Assembly: GCA_937873095.1 (NCBI GenBank)
Contig: CALMVI010000037.1
Span: 1-64,000 of the forward strand
Length of the DNA: 64,000 nt
DNA from: an uncultured Acetobacteraceae bacterium
Lineage (GTDB): Bacteria > Pseudomonadota > Alphaproteobacteria > Acetobacterales > Acetobacteraceae
Direction of reading: 5' to 3'
Under the pieces are notes generated by a model. The model saw only the letters and a list, made by a program, of their open reading frames with translations, was not told the origin of the DNA and searched no databases. Both the position numbers and the translations under genes were made by a program. Positions 10,165 to 21,272 of the stretch are shown here, piece after piece (the stretch's first letter is position 1; every line of letters starts with the position of its first letter).

Positions 10165-10762
10165 CGGCCACAACCTCCTGCACCGGCGAAACCTCGCGCT
10201 TGGCCAGGATGTCGTTCACCTTCTTGCCGCGCCGATTGGCCACCGAGCGTGGACTCGCGGCTCCCTGCAAGGCTGCAAACGTCGCTTTGACCATGTTGTG
10301 TGGGTTGCGGCTGCCGAGCGACTTGGCGACGACGTCACCGATGCCAAGCGACTCGAAAACGGCGCGCATCGGTCCGCCGGCGATAATTCCTGTGCCCGCA
10401 GCGGCTGTCCGAAGAATGACCTTGCCAGCGCCGAAATGCCCGTAGCTGTCGTGGTGGAGCGTACGGCCTTCCTTCATCGGAACGCGGATCATGGCCCGCT
10501 TGGCACGGTCGGTGGCCTTTCGGATCGCCTCGGGCACCTCACGCGCCTTGCCGGCGCCGTAGCCCACCCGTCCCTTCTGGTCGCCCACAACCACCAGCGC
10601 TGCAAACGCAAAACGCCGGCCGCCTTTCACCACCTTGGCGACGCGGTTGATGGTGACGAGCTTGTCGACAAGATCGTCGCCGCCATCGCGCTCACGAACC
10701 GGATCCCGGCCCCGGTCGCCCCTGCGGCCGCGGTCACCGCCCTCTCTGGCCTCACGTGCCAT
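10157..10762 (-). CDS. rpsE: 30S ribosomal protein S5
   Basis: [53 protein letters not shown]. Confidence 0.97.
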   Translation of the reverse strand: MAREAREGGDRGRRGDRGRDPVRERDGGDDLVDKLVTINRVAKVVKGGRRFAFAALVVVGDQKGRVGYGAGKAREVPEAIRKATDRAKRAMIRVPMKEGRTLHHDSYGHFGAGKVILRTAAAGTGIIAGGPMRAVFESLGIGDVVAKSLGSRNPHNMVKATFAALQGAASPRSVANRRGKKVNDILAKREVSPVQEVVADV

Positions 10763-10774
10763 GCTCGGTGCTCC

Positions 10775-11137
10775 CTAGAACAACAGGCCGCCCTCGCGGG
10801 CAGCCTCGGCAAGCGCTTTCACGCGGCCATGATAAATGTATGAGCCACGGTCGAACACGACTTGAGTGACCCCGGCGGCCAAGGCCCTCTCCGCCACCAA
10901 CTTGCCGACGGCACCGGCCGCCGTGCGATCGGCGCCTGTGCGAAGCTCGTCCTTAAGGCCCGCGTCCAGCGTAGAGGCCGCGGCAAGCGTGCGCCCTGCC
11001 GTATCGTCGATAACCTGGGCGTACATGTGCTTTCCGGAGCGGAACACCGAGAGCCGCGGACGTCCGACGGCCTTCTGTCGCAGCTGATGGCGCAGACGCT
11101 CGCGGCGTCGCTGCCGAAGATCGATACGAGCACTCAC
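10775..11137 (-). CDS. rplR: 50S ribosomal protein L18
   Basis: [33 protein letters not shown]...[28 protein letters not shown]. Confidence 0.97.
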   Translation of the reverse strand: MSARIDLRQRRRERLRHQLRQKAVGRPRLSVFRSGKHMYAQVIDDTAGRTLAAASTLDAGLKDELRTGADRTAAGAVGKLVAERALAAGVTQVVFDRGSYIYHGRVKALAEAAREGGLLF

Positions 11138-11667
11138 TTCTTCTTGCCTTCCTTGCGCCGGATCGTCTCGTCGTCGTAGCGCACGCCCTTACCCTTATAC
11201 GGCTCCGGTGGGCGATAGCTGCGTATTTCCGCCGCAACCTGACCCACCTGACGCTTATCGACGCCGGAGACTGTGATCGCCGTCGGACGTGGCGTTGTGA
11301 TCATGATCCCCGCCGGCACCGGATACACGACGTCGTGGCTGAACCCGAGATTGATCACCAAGTTAGTGCCCTGGACGGCGGCGCGATACCCGGTCCCGGT
11401 AATCTCCATCGTCTTGGCGTAGCCGGTCGAGACGCCCTTGATCATGTTGGCTATGTTGGCGCGCGTGGTTCCCCACATCATCCGCGCCTGCGCCGCGGTG
11501 CCCAACGGCCTCACGCTCACCTTGCCGTCCGCGACCGTCGTTTGCACGTGCTCGGTGAGCGGCAACCGAAGCTCCCCCAGCTTGCCTTTTGTCGTCAACG
11601 TGTCGCCCTCGACGGTGACGGTGACACCGGCAGGGATGTCGATGGGGTATTTGCCTACGCGAGACAT
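11134..11667 (-). CDS. rplF: 50S ribosomal protein L6
   Basis: [33 protein letters not shown]...[26 protein letters not shown]. Confidence 0.97.
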   Translation of the reverse strand: MSRVGKYPIDIPAGVTVTVEGDTLTTKGKLGELRLPLTEHVQTTVADGKVSVRPLGTAAQARMMWGTTRANIANMIKGVSTGYAKTMEITGTGYRAAVQGTNLVINLGFSHDVVYPVPAGIMITTPRPTAITVSGVDKRQVGQVAAEIRSYRPPEPYKGKGVRYDDETIRRKEGKKK

Positions 11668-11679
11668 GTCAGTGTCCCC

Positions 11680-12078
11680 TCAAAACACGCGGCAGAGCAC
11701 TTCACCGCCAACATTGGCAGCGCGCGCTTCAGCATCGCTTAGAACGCCGCGCGGCGTCGACAGGATGGATACCCCCAAGCCTGCATAAACCCGCGGCAGC
11801 TCCTGGATTTTCGAGTACACCCGACGGCCGGGCTTCGAGACACGATGGATCTGTTTGATCACCGGTTCGCCCTCACTGTATTTCAGCTCGATGCGGAGCT
11901 GAGAGATTCCGGGGCGGAGTTCTTCAGCGGCGTAGCCTCGTATGTAGCCCTCGCGTTTGAGGACCTCAAGGACGTTGGCGCGAAGCTTGCTGGCGGGCGA
12001 AACACAGGAGGCATGCCGACTGCCCTGGGCGTTGCGGATGCGGGTGAGCAGGTCGCCAAGCGGATCTGATAACGACAT
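11680..12078 (-). CDS. rpsH: 30S ribosomal protein S8
   Basis: [46 protein letters not shown]...[27 protein letters not shown]. Confidence 0.97.
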   Translation of the reverse strand: MSLSDPLGDLLTRIRNAQGSRHASCVSPASKLRANVLEVLKREGYIRGYAAEELRPGISQLRIELKYSEGEPVIKQIHRVSKPGRRVYSKIQELPRVYAGLGVSILSTPRGVLSDAEARAANVGGEVLCRVF

Positions 12079-12088
12079 GATCCTGCTC

Positions 12089-12394
12089 CTACCAACTTGC
12101 CTTGACCATGCCCGGGATCTGACCCGCGCTGGCCAGGTCGCGCAGGGCAATGCGGCAAAGCTTAAACTTGCGATAGTTCGAGCGCGACCGACCTGTCAGT
12201 GCGCACCGGAGCTTCACCCGCGTGCGGCTGCCGTTCCGAGGGAGCTGGGCCAGCTTCATCGACGCCTCGAAACGCTCCTCTACCGGGGCATCCCGGTCCA
12301 TCATCTGAGCCTTGAGCTTGCCGCGCTTGCTACGGTCGCGCTTAACCATCGCCTCGCGATTGATGTTGCGGTTGACCGCTGATGTCTTAGCCAT
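12089..12394 (-). CDS. rpsN: 30S ribosomal protein S14 (zinc-independent type)
   Basis: [19 protein letters not shown]...[39 protein letters not shown]. Confidence 0.96.
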   Translation of the reverse strand: MAKTSAVNRNINREAMVKRDRSKRGKLKAQMMDRDAPVEERFEASMKLAQLPRNGSRTRVKLRCALTGRSRSNYRKFKLCRIALRDLASAGQIPGMVKASW

Positions 12395-12463
12395 GTCTTG
12401 CCCTCCGGAACCTGCCGGCCTGCGCCGGGGGTTTTCCAATCATCCTCACCAGACCAACGTATC

Positions 12464-13066
12464 TCAGGCGGCGGCTTTCTCGGCAGTGCCGGCAACGAAC
12501 GGCAGGTCAAAGGCCTTGAGAAGAGCTTTTGCCTCGGCATCCGTCGTAGCGGTCGTCACGATGACGATGTCCATGCCGCGGACAGCATCGACTTTGTCAT
12601 AGGCGATTTCAGGGAACAGGATCTGCTCCTTCAATCCCATGGCAAAGTTGCCTCTCCCGTCAAAACCCTTGCCGGACATGCCACGGAAATCACGCACGCG
12701 GGGGAGTGCGATAGTGACGAGCCTATCAAGGAATTCATACATGCGTGCGCGGCGCAGCGTCACCTTTGTGCCGATTGGCAGGCCCTCCCTGATCTTAAAA
12801 CCGGCGATCGCCTTCTTCGCCAGCGTCTTGACCGGCCGCTGGCCGGCGATAAGGGTTAGGTCGGCCACGGCTGCGTCGAGCTTCTTCTGGTCTCCCGCTG
12901 CTTCGCCAACACCCATGTTGATGACGATCTTCTCAAGCCTTGGAACCTGCATCGGGTTCTTGTAACCGAACTCCTGCTGCAGCACGGGCCGGACATGCTC
13001 GGCGTAGCGTGCCTGTAGGCGCGGTACGGGGCGGGAGGCAGGCCGAAGCGTCTCTGATTCACTCAT
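12464..13066 (-). CDS. rplE: 50S ribosomal protein L5
   Basis: [39 protein letters not shown]...[23 protein letters not shown]. Confidence 0.97.
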   Translation of the reverse strand: MSESETLRPASRPVPRLQARYAEHVRPVLQQEFGYKNPMQVPRLEKIVINMGVGEAAGDQKKLDAAVADLTLIAGQRPVKTLAKKAIAGFKIREGLPIGTKVTLRRARMYEFLDRLVTIALPRVRDFRGMSGKGFDGRGNFAMGLKEQILFPEIAYDKVDAVRGMDIVIVTTATTDAEAKALLKAFDLPFVAGTAEKAAA

Positions 13067-13071
13067 CGTCC

Positions 13072-13392
13072 TCAGCCCTCGATTATGTTGCCAGTCAAAC
13101 GGGCAACGCGAATCTTCACACCATCTTGCACGCGGAAGCTGACGCGAGTCGCCTTGTCAGTTTTAGGATCGATCAAGGCGATATTGGAAAGATGGACGCT
13201 CGCCTCTTTCTCGATGATACCACCGGGCTGACCCATGCCCGTCGCCTTAGTGTGTCGCTTCGCGAGTTTTACGCCTTGCACGACCGCTCGGTGTTCCTTC
13301 GGCATCACGCGAAGGACCTCACCGCGCTTGCCTCGGTCCGCACCAGTGATGACGACGACGTGGTCGCCCTTGCGAATTCGAGCTGCCATCAC
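13072..13392 (-). CDS. rplX: 50S ribosomal protein L24
   Basis: [46 protein letters not shown]. Confidence 0.96.
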   Translation of the reverse strand: MMAARIRKGDHVVVITGADRGKRGEVLRVMPKEHRAVVQGVKLAKRHTKATGMGQPGGIIEKEASVHLSNIALIDPKTDKATRVSFRVQDGVKIRVARLTGNIIEG

Positions 13393-13757
13393 AGCACCTC
13401 CGGCGCGAGCGATATGATCTTCATGAACCTCTTGGCGCGAAGTTCGCGCACGACTGGGCCGAAGATGCGTGTGCCGATCGGTTCCTGCTGCTTGTTGATC
13501 AGAACTGCAGCGTTCGTGTCGAAACGGATAGCACTTCCATCCGCCCGGCGGACCGGAAAGCTCGTACGAACTATGACCGCCTGATGAACGTCGCCCTTTT
13601 TGACTTTGCCACGCGGGATTGCCTCCTTGACGGAGACGACAATCACGTCCCCGACGGAAGCAAATTTACGCTTAGAGCCGCCGATCACCTTGATGCACTG
13701 AACACGCCTGGCGCCGGAATTGTCGGCAACTTCTAGGTTCGACTCTGCGTGGATCAT
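13389..13757 (-). CDS. rplN: 50S ribosomal protein L14
   Basis: [57 protein letters not shown]. Confidence 0.98.
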   Translation of the reverse strand: MIHAESNLEVADNSGARRVQCIKVIGGSKRKFASVGDVIVVSVKEAIPRGKVKKGDVHQAVIVRTSFPVRRADGSAIRFDTNAAVLINKQQEPIGTRIFGPVVRELRAKRFMKIISLAPEVL

Positions 13758-13778
13758 CTGCTGATTCCTACATCTGAC

Positions 13779-14123
13779 CTAAATCGACGCGTCGGTCGGT
13801 GACGGCTCACCGAGCTGCGTGGCTGCATGCGTCTGAGCACGGCCTTGCAAAGACGCCAGAGCATCGGCCGGAGCGCTGTCCAGAACGGCCCCGTTGCGCT
13901 CGACGACGGTCCATGTCTTACGTCTGGAAATCGGGGCGCACTCGATTATGCGAACCTGATCGCCAGTCTTGCAGGCGTTGACCTCGTCATGCGCCGCATA
14001 TTTCTTAGAGCGCCGAATAAATTTCTTGTACAGCGGATGCATGATGCGACGATCCACAAGCACCGTTACGGTCTTGTCCATCTTATCGCTTGTCACTCGC
14101 CCGGTCAGGACACGCCTCGGCAT
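13779..14123 (-). CDS. rpsQ: 30S ribosomal protein S17 (with C-terminal extension)
   Basis: [75 protein letters not shown]. Confidence 0.95.
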   Translation of the reverse strand: MPRRVLTGRVTSDKMDKTVTVLVDRRIMHPLYKKFIRRSKKYAAHDEVNACKTGDQVRIIECAPISRRKTWTVVERNGAVLDSAPADALASLQGRAQTHAATQLGEPSPTDASI

Positions 14124-14137
14124 CGCCTTGGCTCCTT

Positions 14138-14347
14138 TCAGGATTTTGCGGCGGAGATGGTTTTCTCCGCCAGGATGGTTTTAACGCGTGCTATATCGCG
14201 CCGAACGTCCCGAACACGGCTTGCGCCTTCGGTCTGACCCGTCGCACGTTGGAAGCGCAAGTTGAACTGCTCGCGACGGAGATCCAACAGCATCTCGCCC
14301 AGCTGATCGGCCGACTTAGCTCGAATGTCGGTTGGTTTAGTCATCAT
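14138..14347 (-). CDS. rpmC: 50S ribosomal protein L29
   Basis: [49 protein letters not shown]. Confidence 0.96.
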   Translation of the reverse strand: MMTKPTDIRAKSADQLGEMLLDLRREQFNLRFQRATGQTEGASRVRDVRRDIARVKTILAEKTISAAKS

Positions 14348-14763
14348 CAGCCCTCGCCCAGACGGGTCACGAACTTCGTCTTTATGGGCAGCTTGGCGGC
14401 GCCAAGGGTGAGTGCCGACAAGGCAATCTCGGCAGGCACACCGTCGATCTCGAACATCACGCGGCCGGGCTTAACGCGGGCCACCCAAAACTCGGGCGCA
14501 CCCTTACCGGAGCCCATGCGAACCTCAGCCGGCTTGAGCGACACCGGCACGTCCGGGAAGATGCGTATCCACACACGTCCAGCGCGCTTCATCGCACGTG
14601 TTATCGCTCGCCGTGCTGCCTCTATCTGCCGGGCGGTCACGCGCTCGGGCTCAAGCGCCTTAAGACCGAACTGCCCGAAATTTAGGGTCGTGCCGCCCTT
14701 GGCCAGCCCGTGGATGCGGCCTTTATGGGCCTTGCGGAACTTGGTCCGCTTCGGAGAAAGCAT
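14347..14763 (-). CDS. rplP: 50S ribosomal protein L16
   Basis: [56 protein letters not shown]. Confidence 0.98.
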   Translation of the reverse strand: MLSPKRTKFRKAHKGRIHGLAKGGTTLNFGQFGLKALEPERVTARQIEAARRAITRAMKRAGRVWIRIFPDVPVSLKPAEVRMGSGKGAPEFWVARVKPGRVMFEIDGVPAEIALSALTLGAAKLPIKTKFVTRLGEG

Positions 14764-14775
14764 ATCTGTCTGTCC

Positions 14776-15453
14776 TTAGCGCTGCGGCGCCTGTTCGGCG
14801 GCACGGCGATCTTGTGCCGTCGGATCGTTGGCCAGGATTTCGCCCTTGAAGATCCAGACCTTCACACCGCAGGTCCCATAGGTGGTCTTGGCGGTGGCCA
14901 CACCGTAGTCGATATCCGCGCGCAGCGTATGCAATGGCACTCGACCTTCCCGATACCACTCGACACGCGCAATCTCGGCACCGCCCAGACGACCACCGCA
15001 ATTGATCCGGATACCCTGCGCTCCCAGCCGCATGGCCGATTGAACCGCCCGCTTCATCGCACGACGAAACGCCACGCGACGCTCCAATTGCTGAGCTATG
15101 TTCTCGGCAACAAGAGTTGCATCAATCTCCGGCTTGCGGATCTCGACGATGTTGAGCGAGACCTCGGCCTTGGCCATTTTGGCCAGGTCTTTGCGCAAGA
15201 CTTCAATGTCTTGACCTTTCTTGCCGATCACCACTCCCGGACGAGCAGCATAAATCGTCACTCTCGGCTTCTTGGCAGGGCGTTCGATGACTACTCGGGA
15301 AACCCCTGCGCCAGACAGCTTCCTGCGAAGGTGCGCACGCAGCTTGAGATCGTCCAGCAGCAGCTTCGAGTAATCGGCGCCGGCGAACCAGCGAGAGTCC
15401 CAAGTCCGGTTGATGCCGAGGCGCAGCCCGATAGGATTGACCTTGTGACCCAT
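14776..15453 (-). CDS. rpsC: 30S ribosomal protein S3
   Basis: [39 protein letters not shown]...[12 protein letters not shown]. Confidence 0.98.
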   Translation of the reverse strand: MGHKVNPIGLRLGINRTWDSRWFAGADYSKLLLDDLKLRAHLRRKLSGAGVSRVVIERPAKKPRVTIYAARPGVVIGKKGQDIEVLRKDLAKMAKAEVSLNIVEIRKPEIDATLVAENIAQQLERRVAFRRAMKRAVQSAMRLGAQGIRINCGGRLGGAEIARVEWYREGRVPLHTLRADIDYGVATAKTTYGTCGVKVWIFKGEILANDPTAQDRRAAEQAPQR

Positions 15454-15857
15454 CAGACCGCCCTTCCTTCGGACGCGGCAGCAGTCGTATCCCGCTCGGC
15501 GACAACAATCTTCAAATGACTAAACCATTTCTCTATGCGCGAAGCGCGTCCACGGCCGCGTGCGTGGAACCGACGCATGACAATCGAACGGCCAACCTCG
15601 GCTCGCGTCACCACCAACTGATCGACATCCAACTGATGATTATTTTCGGCATTAGCGATCGCGCTCTCAAGCGCTTTGCGCACCGAATGAGCAATTCGAC
15701 GCTTACTGAAAGTCAGTGTCGCCACTGCGCTCGCCGCCGGCTGATTACGTATTAGCCCAGCGACGAGGTTCAGTTTCTGCGGGCTGACACGCAAATTGCT
15801 AAGCACGCACTGGGCCTCATTGTCGGCCACGGGCCGAGGCGCTTTTGGCTTGCTCAT
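15453..15857 (-). CDS. rplV: 50S ribosomal protein L22
   Basis: [65 protein letters not shown]. Confidence 0.97.
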   Translation of the reverse strand: MSKPKAPRPVADNEAQCVLSNLRVSPQKLNLVAGLIRNQPAASAVATLTFSKRRIAHSVRKALESAIANAENNHQLDVDQLVVTRAEVGRSIVMRRFHARGRGRASRIEKWFSHLKIVVAERDTTAAASEGRAV

Positions 15858-16132
15858 CCGCGTTTCGCCTTCTTATCCGCCGCATGTCCCGTAAATGTCC
15901 GGGTCGGCGAAAACTCGCCGAATTTGTGACCGACCATGTTCTCGTTTACCTGGACGGGGAGAAACTTGTGACCATTGTAAACTCCAAAGGTCAGCCCGAC
16001 AAACTGCGGCAAGATCGTCGATCGACGAGACCAAATCTTGATGATCTCGTTGCGGCCTGACGACCGCGCCTTTTCGGCCTTTGTGAGCATGAAGCCGTCT
16101 ACAAACGGACCTTTCCAGACGGAGCGTGCCAT
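15854..16132 (-). CDS. rpsS: 30S ribosomal protein S19
   Basis: [62 protein letters not shown]. Confidence 0.98.
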   Translation of the reverse strand: MARSVWKGPFVDGFMLTKAEKARSSGRNEIIKIWSRRSTILPQFVGLTFGVYNGHKFLPVQVNENMVGHKFGEFSPTRTFTGHAADKKAKRG

Positions 16133-16133
16133 C

Positions 16134-16964
16134 TTACTTGCCTTTGCTCGCGCGGCGGATGATCAGCTTGTCCGTTCGCTTGTTGACACGTGTCTTGGCA
16201 CCCTTGGTCGGCTTACCCCAGGGAGTTACCGGATGACGTCCGCCGGACGTGCGACCCTCACCACCACCATGGGGATGATCCACCGGATTCATCACCACGC
16301 CGCGGTTATGTGGTCGACGACCCATCCAACGTGCGCGACCCGCCTTACCGAAGCTCTGGTTCATGTTATCCGCGTTGGAGACAGCGCCGACGGTCGCCAT
16401 GCACTCGGCACGCACTACCCGGAGTTCGCCCGACTGCAGCTTAACCTGTGCATATCCGGCATCCTTGCCGACAAGCTGCGCGTAAGTGCCGGCAGCACGG
16501 GCCATCTTGCCGCCCGCCCCCTGCTTTAGCTCCACGTTATGAACGATCGTGCCAACCGGTATAGACCCGAGGGGCATTGCATTACCGGGCTTGATATCGA
16601 CACGTGCACCAGAAATTACACTGTCACCAGCTTTCAAGCGCTGAGGCGCGAGTATGTAGGCCAACTCTCCATCAGCGTACTTGATCAATGCAATGAATGC
16701 CGACCGGTTCGGATCATACTCAAGCCGCTCCACCGTGGCCGACACGTCATCTTTGCGCCGCCTGAAATCTACGATCCGATAACTCTGCTTGTGCCCGCCG
16801 CCACGAAAGAACGACGTTGTTCGCCCGTGATTGTTCCGGCCGCCGGTCTTACTCTTACCTTCAGTCAACCCTTTGACGGGCTTGCCCTTCCACAACTCGG
16901 AACGATCAATTAAAACCGTTCCCCGGAGGCTTGCCGTAACAGGCTTAAAAGATCTCAGTGCCAT
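16134..16964 (-). CDS. rplB: 50S ribosomal protein L2
   Basis: [63 protein letters not shown]...[34 protein letters not shown]. Confidence 0.98.
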   Translation of the reverse strand: MALRSFKPVTASLRGTVLIDRSELWKGKPVKGLTEGKSKTGGRNNHGRTTSFFRGGGHKQSYRIVDFRRRKDDVSATVERLEYDPNRSAFIALIKYADGELAYILAPQRLKAGDSVISGARVDIKPGNAMPLGSIPVGTIVHNVELKQGAGGKMARAAGTYAQLVGKDAGYAQVKLQSGELRVVRAECMATVGAVSNADNMNQSFGKAGRARWMGRRPHNRGVVMNPVDHPHGGGEGRTSGGRHPVTPWGKPTKGAKTRVNKRTDKLIIRRASKGK

Positions 16965-16974
16965 TTGCCCGCCT

Positions 16975-17310
16975 TCACGCCAGCTTGGTCGTCAGATCGA
17001 TGGACTGATCTTCTGCCAGTTGCACGTACGCCTTCTTGACATCAGATCGCACCCCCGGACGGCCTTTAAAACGCTTCGTCTTACCCTTCTGAACCAGTGT
17101 GTTCACCCCGATGACTTTCACGCCAAACAGCGTCTCTACGGCCTTCTTGATCTCCGGCTTTGTCGCCTCAAGAGAGACGCGGAACACGATCTGGTTGCGC
17201 TCGGTCAGCGAGGTCGCCTTTTCGGTGATCACGGGAGACCGAATGATCTGATACATCGTCTCACGAGCCAGATTCGCCGCTTTGCGACGCACGTTTGCAA
17301 TCACCGTCAC
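16975..17310 (-). CDS. rplW: 50S ribosomal protein L23
   Basis: [71 protein letters not shown] start overlaps the rplD stop (GTGA). Confidence 0.95.
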   Translation of the reverse strand: MTVIANVRRKAANLARETMYQIIRSPVITEKATSLTERNQIVFRVSLEATKPEIKKAVETLFGVKVIGVNTLVQKGKTKRFKGRPGVRSDVKKAYVQLAEDQSIDLTTKLA

Positions 17311-17921
17311 GCCAAACGCTCCCTCAAACCGTCAAGCGCTGACTGGGTGAGCACAAGGACGTCATGCCGAAGTATATCATAAACGTTGGCGCCGACCACC
17401 GGCAGAACGTCAACACGATGAATGTTGGCGCTGGCACGACCAAAGGAAGGTTCAACTACTCTATCAATGAACAGCACACTGGACCAGCCGAGTGTCTTCA
17501 GTTTCTCAGCCAAGTCCTTGGTCTTCGATGGGGCCATTGCAGCGTCGATGACCACCAGCTTGCCCTCGGCGTGCTTCTGCGAAAACGCGCTTATCAGCCC
17601 GAGACGACGCACCTTCTTGGGTAGGCTATAGCCGTGTTCGCGAACAACCGGACCGTGAACAACACCACCTGTGCGGAATTGCGGCGAGCGCAAGCTCCCT
17701 TGCCGGGCGTTGCCTGTGCCCTTCTGCTTGTAAGGCTTTCTCGTCGTGCCGGACACTTCGCCCATGCCCTTGGACTTATGATTTCCAGACCGACGTTTAG
17801 CCAGCTGCCAATCAACGACTCGGGCCATAATGTCTAAGCGCGGCTCAGCTGAAAAAATCGCGTCTGGGAGTTCGGCTACGCCTGCGCTGCCGTTGTCCAA
17901 TGTCTTGACGTCGACTTTCAT
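17307..17921 (-). CDS. rplD: 50S ribosomal protein L4
   Basis: [91 protein letters not shown]. Confidence 0.96.
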   Translation of the reverse strand: MKVDVKTLDNGSAGVAELPDAIFSAEPRLDIMARVVDWQLAKRRSGNHKSKGMGEVSGTTRKPYKQKGTGNARQGSLRSPQFRTGGVVHGPVVREHGYSLPKKVRRLGLISAFSQKHAEGKLVVIDAAMAPSKTKDLAEKLKTLGWSSVLFIDRVVEPSFGRASANIHRVDVLPVVGANVYDILRHDVLVLTQSALDGLRERLA

Positions 17922-17931
17922 CCCGCTGTCC

Positions 17932-18606
17932 TCAACCCGCCAAGGCGGCTGGATACGGAGCTTCAGCATGGCGTGCTCGTTTGACAGCGTCGCGTATCAA
18001 AACGAAATCCCCTTTAGCTCCTGGGATAGACCCGTGAACCATCACCAAGCCCCTATCCACATCAACCCGCGCCACCATCAAGTTTTGCGTTGTCACGCGC
18101 TCCTGACCCAAGTGGCCGGCCATCTTCTTATTTTTGAAGGTCTTGCCCGGGTCCTGGCGATTTCCGGTTGAACCATGCGATCGGTGACTGACTGAAACAC
18201 CATGACTAGCTTCCAGCCCACGGAAATTCCAACGCTTCATGGCTCCGGCAAAACCCTTGCCCTTGGTCGTGCCCGATACGTCGACGAGTTGCCCTGCCAC
18301 AAAATGCCCAGCAGTTATTACTGCTCCAGGTTCAAGAACTGCGTCCGCCGAACAGCGAAACTCAACAAGCTTCCGACGTGGCTCAACCTTAAGCCGAGTG
18401 TAGTGACCTCTGTCAGGTTTTCTGACGTTCTTAACCTTTGCGACAGAGGTGCCGAGCTGAACCGCAGTGTAGCCATCGCGCTCGCGAGTACGAGCGTCTA
18501 CAACCTGCACAGCGTCAAGATACAGGATAGTAACCGGCAAATGGCTACCGTCCTCCTTGAACAGCCGGGTCATACCCAGCTTTCGCGCTATCAACCCAGT
18601 CCGCAT
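17932..18606 (-). CDS. rplC: 50S ribosomal protein L3
   Basis: [37 protein letters not shown]...[41 protein letters not shown]. Confidence 0.98.
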   Translation of the reverse strand: MRTGLIARKLGMTRLFKEDGSHLPVTILYLDAVQVVDARTRERDGYTAVQLGTSVAKVKNVRKPDRGHYTRLKVEPRRKLVEFRCSADAVLEPGAVITAGHFVAGQLVDVSGTTKGKGFAGAMKRWNFRGLEASHGVSVSHRSHGSTGNRQDPGKTFKNKKMAGHLGQERVTTQNLMVARVDVDRGLVMVHGSIPGAKGDFVLIRDAVKRARHAEAPYPAALAG

Positions 18607-18643
18607 TTAAAACTCTTTCTGGCTGTGATCAGCGGTGACACTG

Positions 18644-18952
18644 CTAAATCTTAATTTCGACGTCGACGCCCGCGGCGAGATCCAGCTTCATAAGCGCGTC
18701 GACCGTCTGCGGGGTCGGTTCTACAATATCCAGCAACCGACGGTGCGTTCGCATCTCAAACTGCTCACGGCTTTTCTTGTCCACATGAGGCGAGCGGTTG
18801 ACGGTAAACCGCTCGATATGGGTCGGAAGCGGAATAGGCCCTCGAACACGAGCACCTGTTCGCTTTGCTGTGTTGACGATTTCCTTTGTGCTGGTGTCCA
18901 GCACACGGTGATCGTACGCCTTGAGGCGTATGCGAATATTTTGGTTGTCCAT
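18644..18952 (-). CDS. rpsJ: 30S ribosomal protein S10
   Basis: [76 protein letters not shown]. Confidence 0.97.
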   Translation of the reverse strand: MDNQNIRIRLKAYDHRVLDTSTKEIVNTAKRTGARVRGPIPLPTHIERFTVNRSPHVDKKSREQFEMRTHRRLLDIVEPTPQTVDALMKLDLAAGVDVEIKI

Positions 18953-18986
18953 GATCTTCTTCTTATCGGAGACAGCGTCAGCCGTG

Positions 18987-20174
18987 CTAATCCATGATCT
19001 TCGCGACGACCCCGGCACCAACCGTCCGCCCACCCTCACGGATCGCAAATCGCAGCCCTTCGTCCATTGCGATTGGCTGGATTAGCTCAACGTCCATGGA
19101 AACGTTGTCACCAGGCATGACCATCTCAACGCCCTCGGGCAACTGCACCACACCAGTTACGTCGGTCGTGCGGAAATAGAACTGCGGACGATAATTGGTG
19201 AAGAATGGCGTGTGCCGCCCTCCCTCCTCCTTCGTAAGGACGTAGGCTTCGGCCTTGAATTTTTTGTGAGGTGTTATGGAGCCAGGCTTGGCTAGAACCT
19301 GGCCACGTTCGACATCCTCGCGCTTCGTGCCGCGTAGCAAAGCGCCGATGTTGTCACCTGCCTCTCCGCGATCGAGGAGCTTACGAAACATTTCTACGCC
19401 AGTGACAATCGTCTTTACGGTGTTTTTGATACCTACGATTTCGACTTCATCACCCACGTTCACGACGCCACGTTCGACACGACCAGTCACCACGGTTCCA
19501 CGACCCGAGATTGAAAAAACGTCCTCGATCGGCATTAGGAACGGACGATCGATGGCGCGCTCAGGCTGCGGAATGTAGCTGTCGACGGCCGCCATCAGCT
19601 TGATCACGGCGTCCTCACCAATCTCAGGCTGTTTACCCTCTAAAGCACAGACAGCAGAACCGTGGATTATCGGAATGTCGTCTCCAGGGAACTGATAGCT
19701 GCTGAGCAGATCACGAACCTCAAGCTCGACCAGTTCGACGAGTTCGGGGTCTGCCAAATCCATCTTATTGAGGAATACGACCAGGGCGGGTACGCCTACC
19801 TGCCGCGCCAGCAGGATGTGCTCACGCGTCTGCGGCATGGGACCATCAGCAGCCGACACCACAAGGATAGCACCATCCATCTGTGCTGCACCGGTTATCA
19901 TGTTTTTCACGTAGTCGGCATGGCCCGGGCAGTCCACGTGCGCGTAATGGCGGTTGGCTGTCTCATACTCCACGTGCGCTGTGGAAATCGTGATGCCACG
20001 TGCTCGCTCTTCTGGAGCCTTGTCGATCTGGTCGTACGCGGTGAACGTTGCGCCGCCCGACTTCGCCAAGACCTTTGTGATTGCAGCGGTTAGCGATGTC
20101 TTGCCATGATCCACGTGGCCAATCGTGCCTATGTTGCAATGGGGCTTATTGCGCTCAAACTTCGCCTTTGCCAT
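18987..20174 (-). CDS. tuf: Elongation factor Tu
   Basis: 395 aa; [37 protein letters not shown]...[26 protein letters not shown]. Confidence 0.99.
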   Translation of the reverse strand: MAKAKFERNKPHCNIGTIGHVDHGKTSLTAAITKVLAKSGGATFTAYDQIDKAPEERARGITISTAHVEYETANRHYAHVDCPGHADYVKNMITGAAQMDGAILVVSAADGPMPQTREHILLARQVGVPALVVFLNKMDLADPELVELVELEVRDLLSSYQFPGDDIPIIHGSAVCALEGKQPEIGEDAVIKLMAAVDSYIPQPERAIDRPFLMPIEDVFSISGRGTVVTGRVERGVVNVGDEVEIVGIKNTVKTIVTGVEMFRKLLDRGEAGDNIGALLRGTKREDVERGQVLAKPGSITPHKKFKAEAYVLTKEEGGRHTPFFTNYRPQFYFRTTDVTGVVQLPEGVEMVMPGDNVSMDVELIQPIAMDEGLRFAIREGGRTVGAGVVAKIMD

Positions 20175-20213
20175 CGTCGTCTCTCCATACCCTGTCGTCG
20201 GGCTATGATTGCT

Positions 20214-20690
20214 TTACCAGCGGTAGTGGCTGAACGCCTTGTTGGCCTCAGCCATCCGGTGCGTGTCTTCACGCTTCTTCACTGCAGAGCCCCGATTGTT
20301 TACAGCGTCGAATAGCTCGTTTGAAAGCCGATCCTCCATCGTATGCTCGCCTCGCTTTCGAGCAGCGTCGATCAGCCATCGGATAGCCAAAGCCTGGCGA
20401 CGCTCTGTTCTTACCTCAACGGGCACTTGGTAGGTCGCGCCGCCAACCCGACGTGAACGTACCTCGACTGCGGGCTTCACGTTATCCAACGCCTCATGGA
20501 ACATACGAACCGGATCTGAAGACGCGCCACCGCGTTTCCTCAGGACGTCCAGCGCACCATAAACAATACCCTCCGCAGCCGACTTCTTGCCGTCATACAT
20601 GAGGGCATTCATGAAACGTGTAAGCACGACGTCCCCGAACTTAGGGTCAGGAAGAATCTCACGTTTTACTGCACGGCGACGGCGACTCAT
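20214..20690 (-). CDS. rpsG: 30S ribosomal protein S7
   Basis: [48 protein letters not shown]. Confidence 0.98.
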   Translation of the reverse strand: MSRRRRAVKREILPDPKFGDVVLTRFMNALMYDGKKSAAEGIVYGALDVLRKRGGASSDPVRMFHEALDNVKPAVEVRSRRVGGATYQVPVEVRTERRQALAIRWLIDAARKRGEHTMEDRLSNELFDAVNNRGSAVKKREDTHRMAEANKAFSHYRW

Positions 20691-20700
20691 GGTGTCTCTC

Positions 20701-21072
20701 TCACTTTGGCCGCTTGGCGCCATACAAAGAACGGCGCTTACGTCGCTTGGGAAGTCCCTGGGTGTCCAACACGCCTCGAAGAATATGATACCGCACGCCC
20801 GGAAGATCTTTCACCCGACCACCGCGTATGAGGACAACGCTATGCTCCTGAAGATTATGCCCCTCACCAGGAATGTAGCTGACGACCTCAAAGCCGTTTG
20901 TTAGTCGGACCTTGGCCACCTTACGCAGAGCTGAATTCGGCTTCTTCGGCGTTGTTGTATACACGCGCGTGCACACACCGCGCTTCTGCGGACATCCTTG
21001 AAGGGCCGGAACCTTGTTTCTCTTAGCCGCGGGCTCACGCCCTTGAGCGATAAGCTGGTTGATTGTCGGCAT
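20701..21072 (-). CDS. rpsL: 30S ribosomal protein S12
   Basis: [63 protein letters not shown]. Confidence 0.99.
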   Translation of the reverse strand: MPTINQLIAQGREPAAKRNKVPALQGCPQKRGVCTRVYTTTPKKPNSALRKVAKVRLTNGFEVVSYIPGEGHNLQEHSVVLIRGGRVKDLPGVRYHILRGVLDTQGLPKRRKRRSLYGAKRPK

Positions 21073-21097
21073 ACGCCCTCATTCCAATCATGCAGGT

Positions 21098-21130
21098 CTC
21101 GCACGGGTTGGGGACCCCCAACCGTGCGAG
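21098..21130 (-). promoter_or_regulatory. Strong hairpin in the rpsL 5' UTR
   Basis: ctcgcacgg(g)ttgggg-a-ccccaaccgtgcgag; long stem with a single bulge, 26 bp upstream of the rpsL ATG, no U-tract. Confidence 0.6.
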
Positions 21131-21221
21131 TTAGATATCTGCATGCGGCCTTGGCTTTGAGGCGGCGCCGCATGTGCTTAGGCAAACTGGCTTTGGCGCT
21201 TCGAAAAACGCCGAGGGAGGC

Positions 21222-21250
21222 TACGTAAGGGGCATTTAGGGCGTAGTCAA
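21222..21250 (-). promoter_or_regulatory. Candidate sigma70-type promoter for rpsL-rpsG-tuf
   Basis: On minus strand: TTGACT - 17 bp - TACGTA. Confidence 0.45.
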
Positions 21251-21272
21251 GAGTGAAACCGGGAGGTTGCTG

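Noticed and set aside
20701-21072. Possible streptomycin-resistance mutations in rpsL
   Set aside because: TTTPKKPNS and GRVKDLPGV retain the wild-type lysines.
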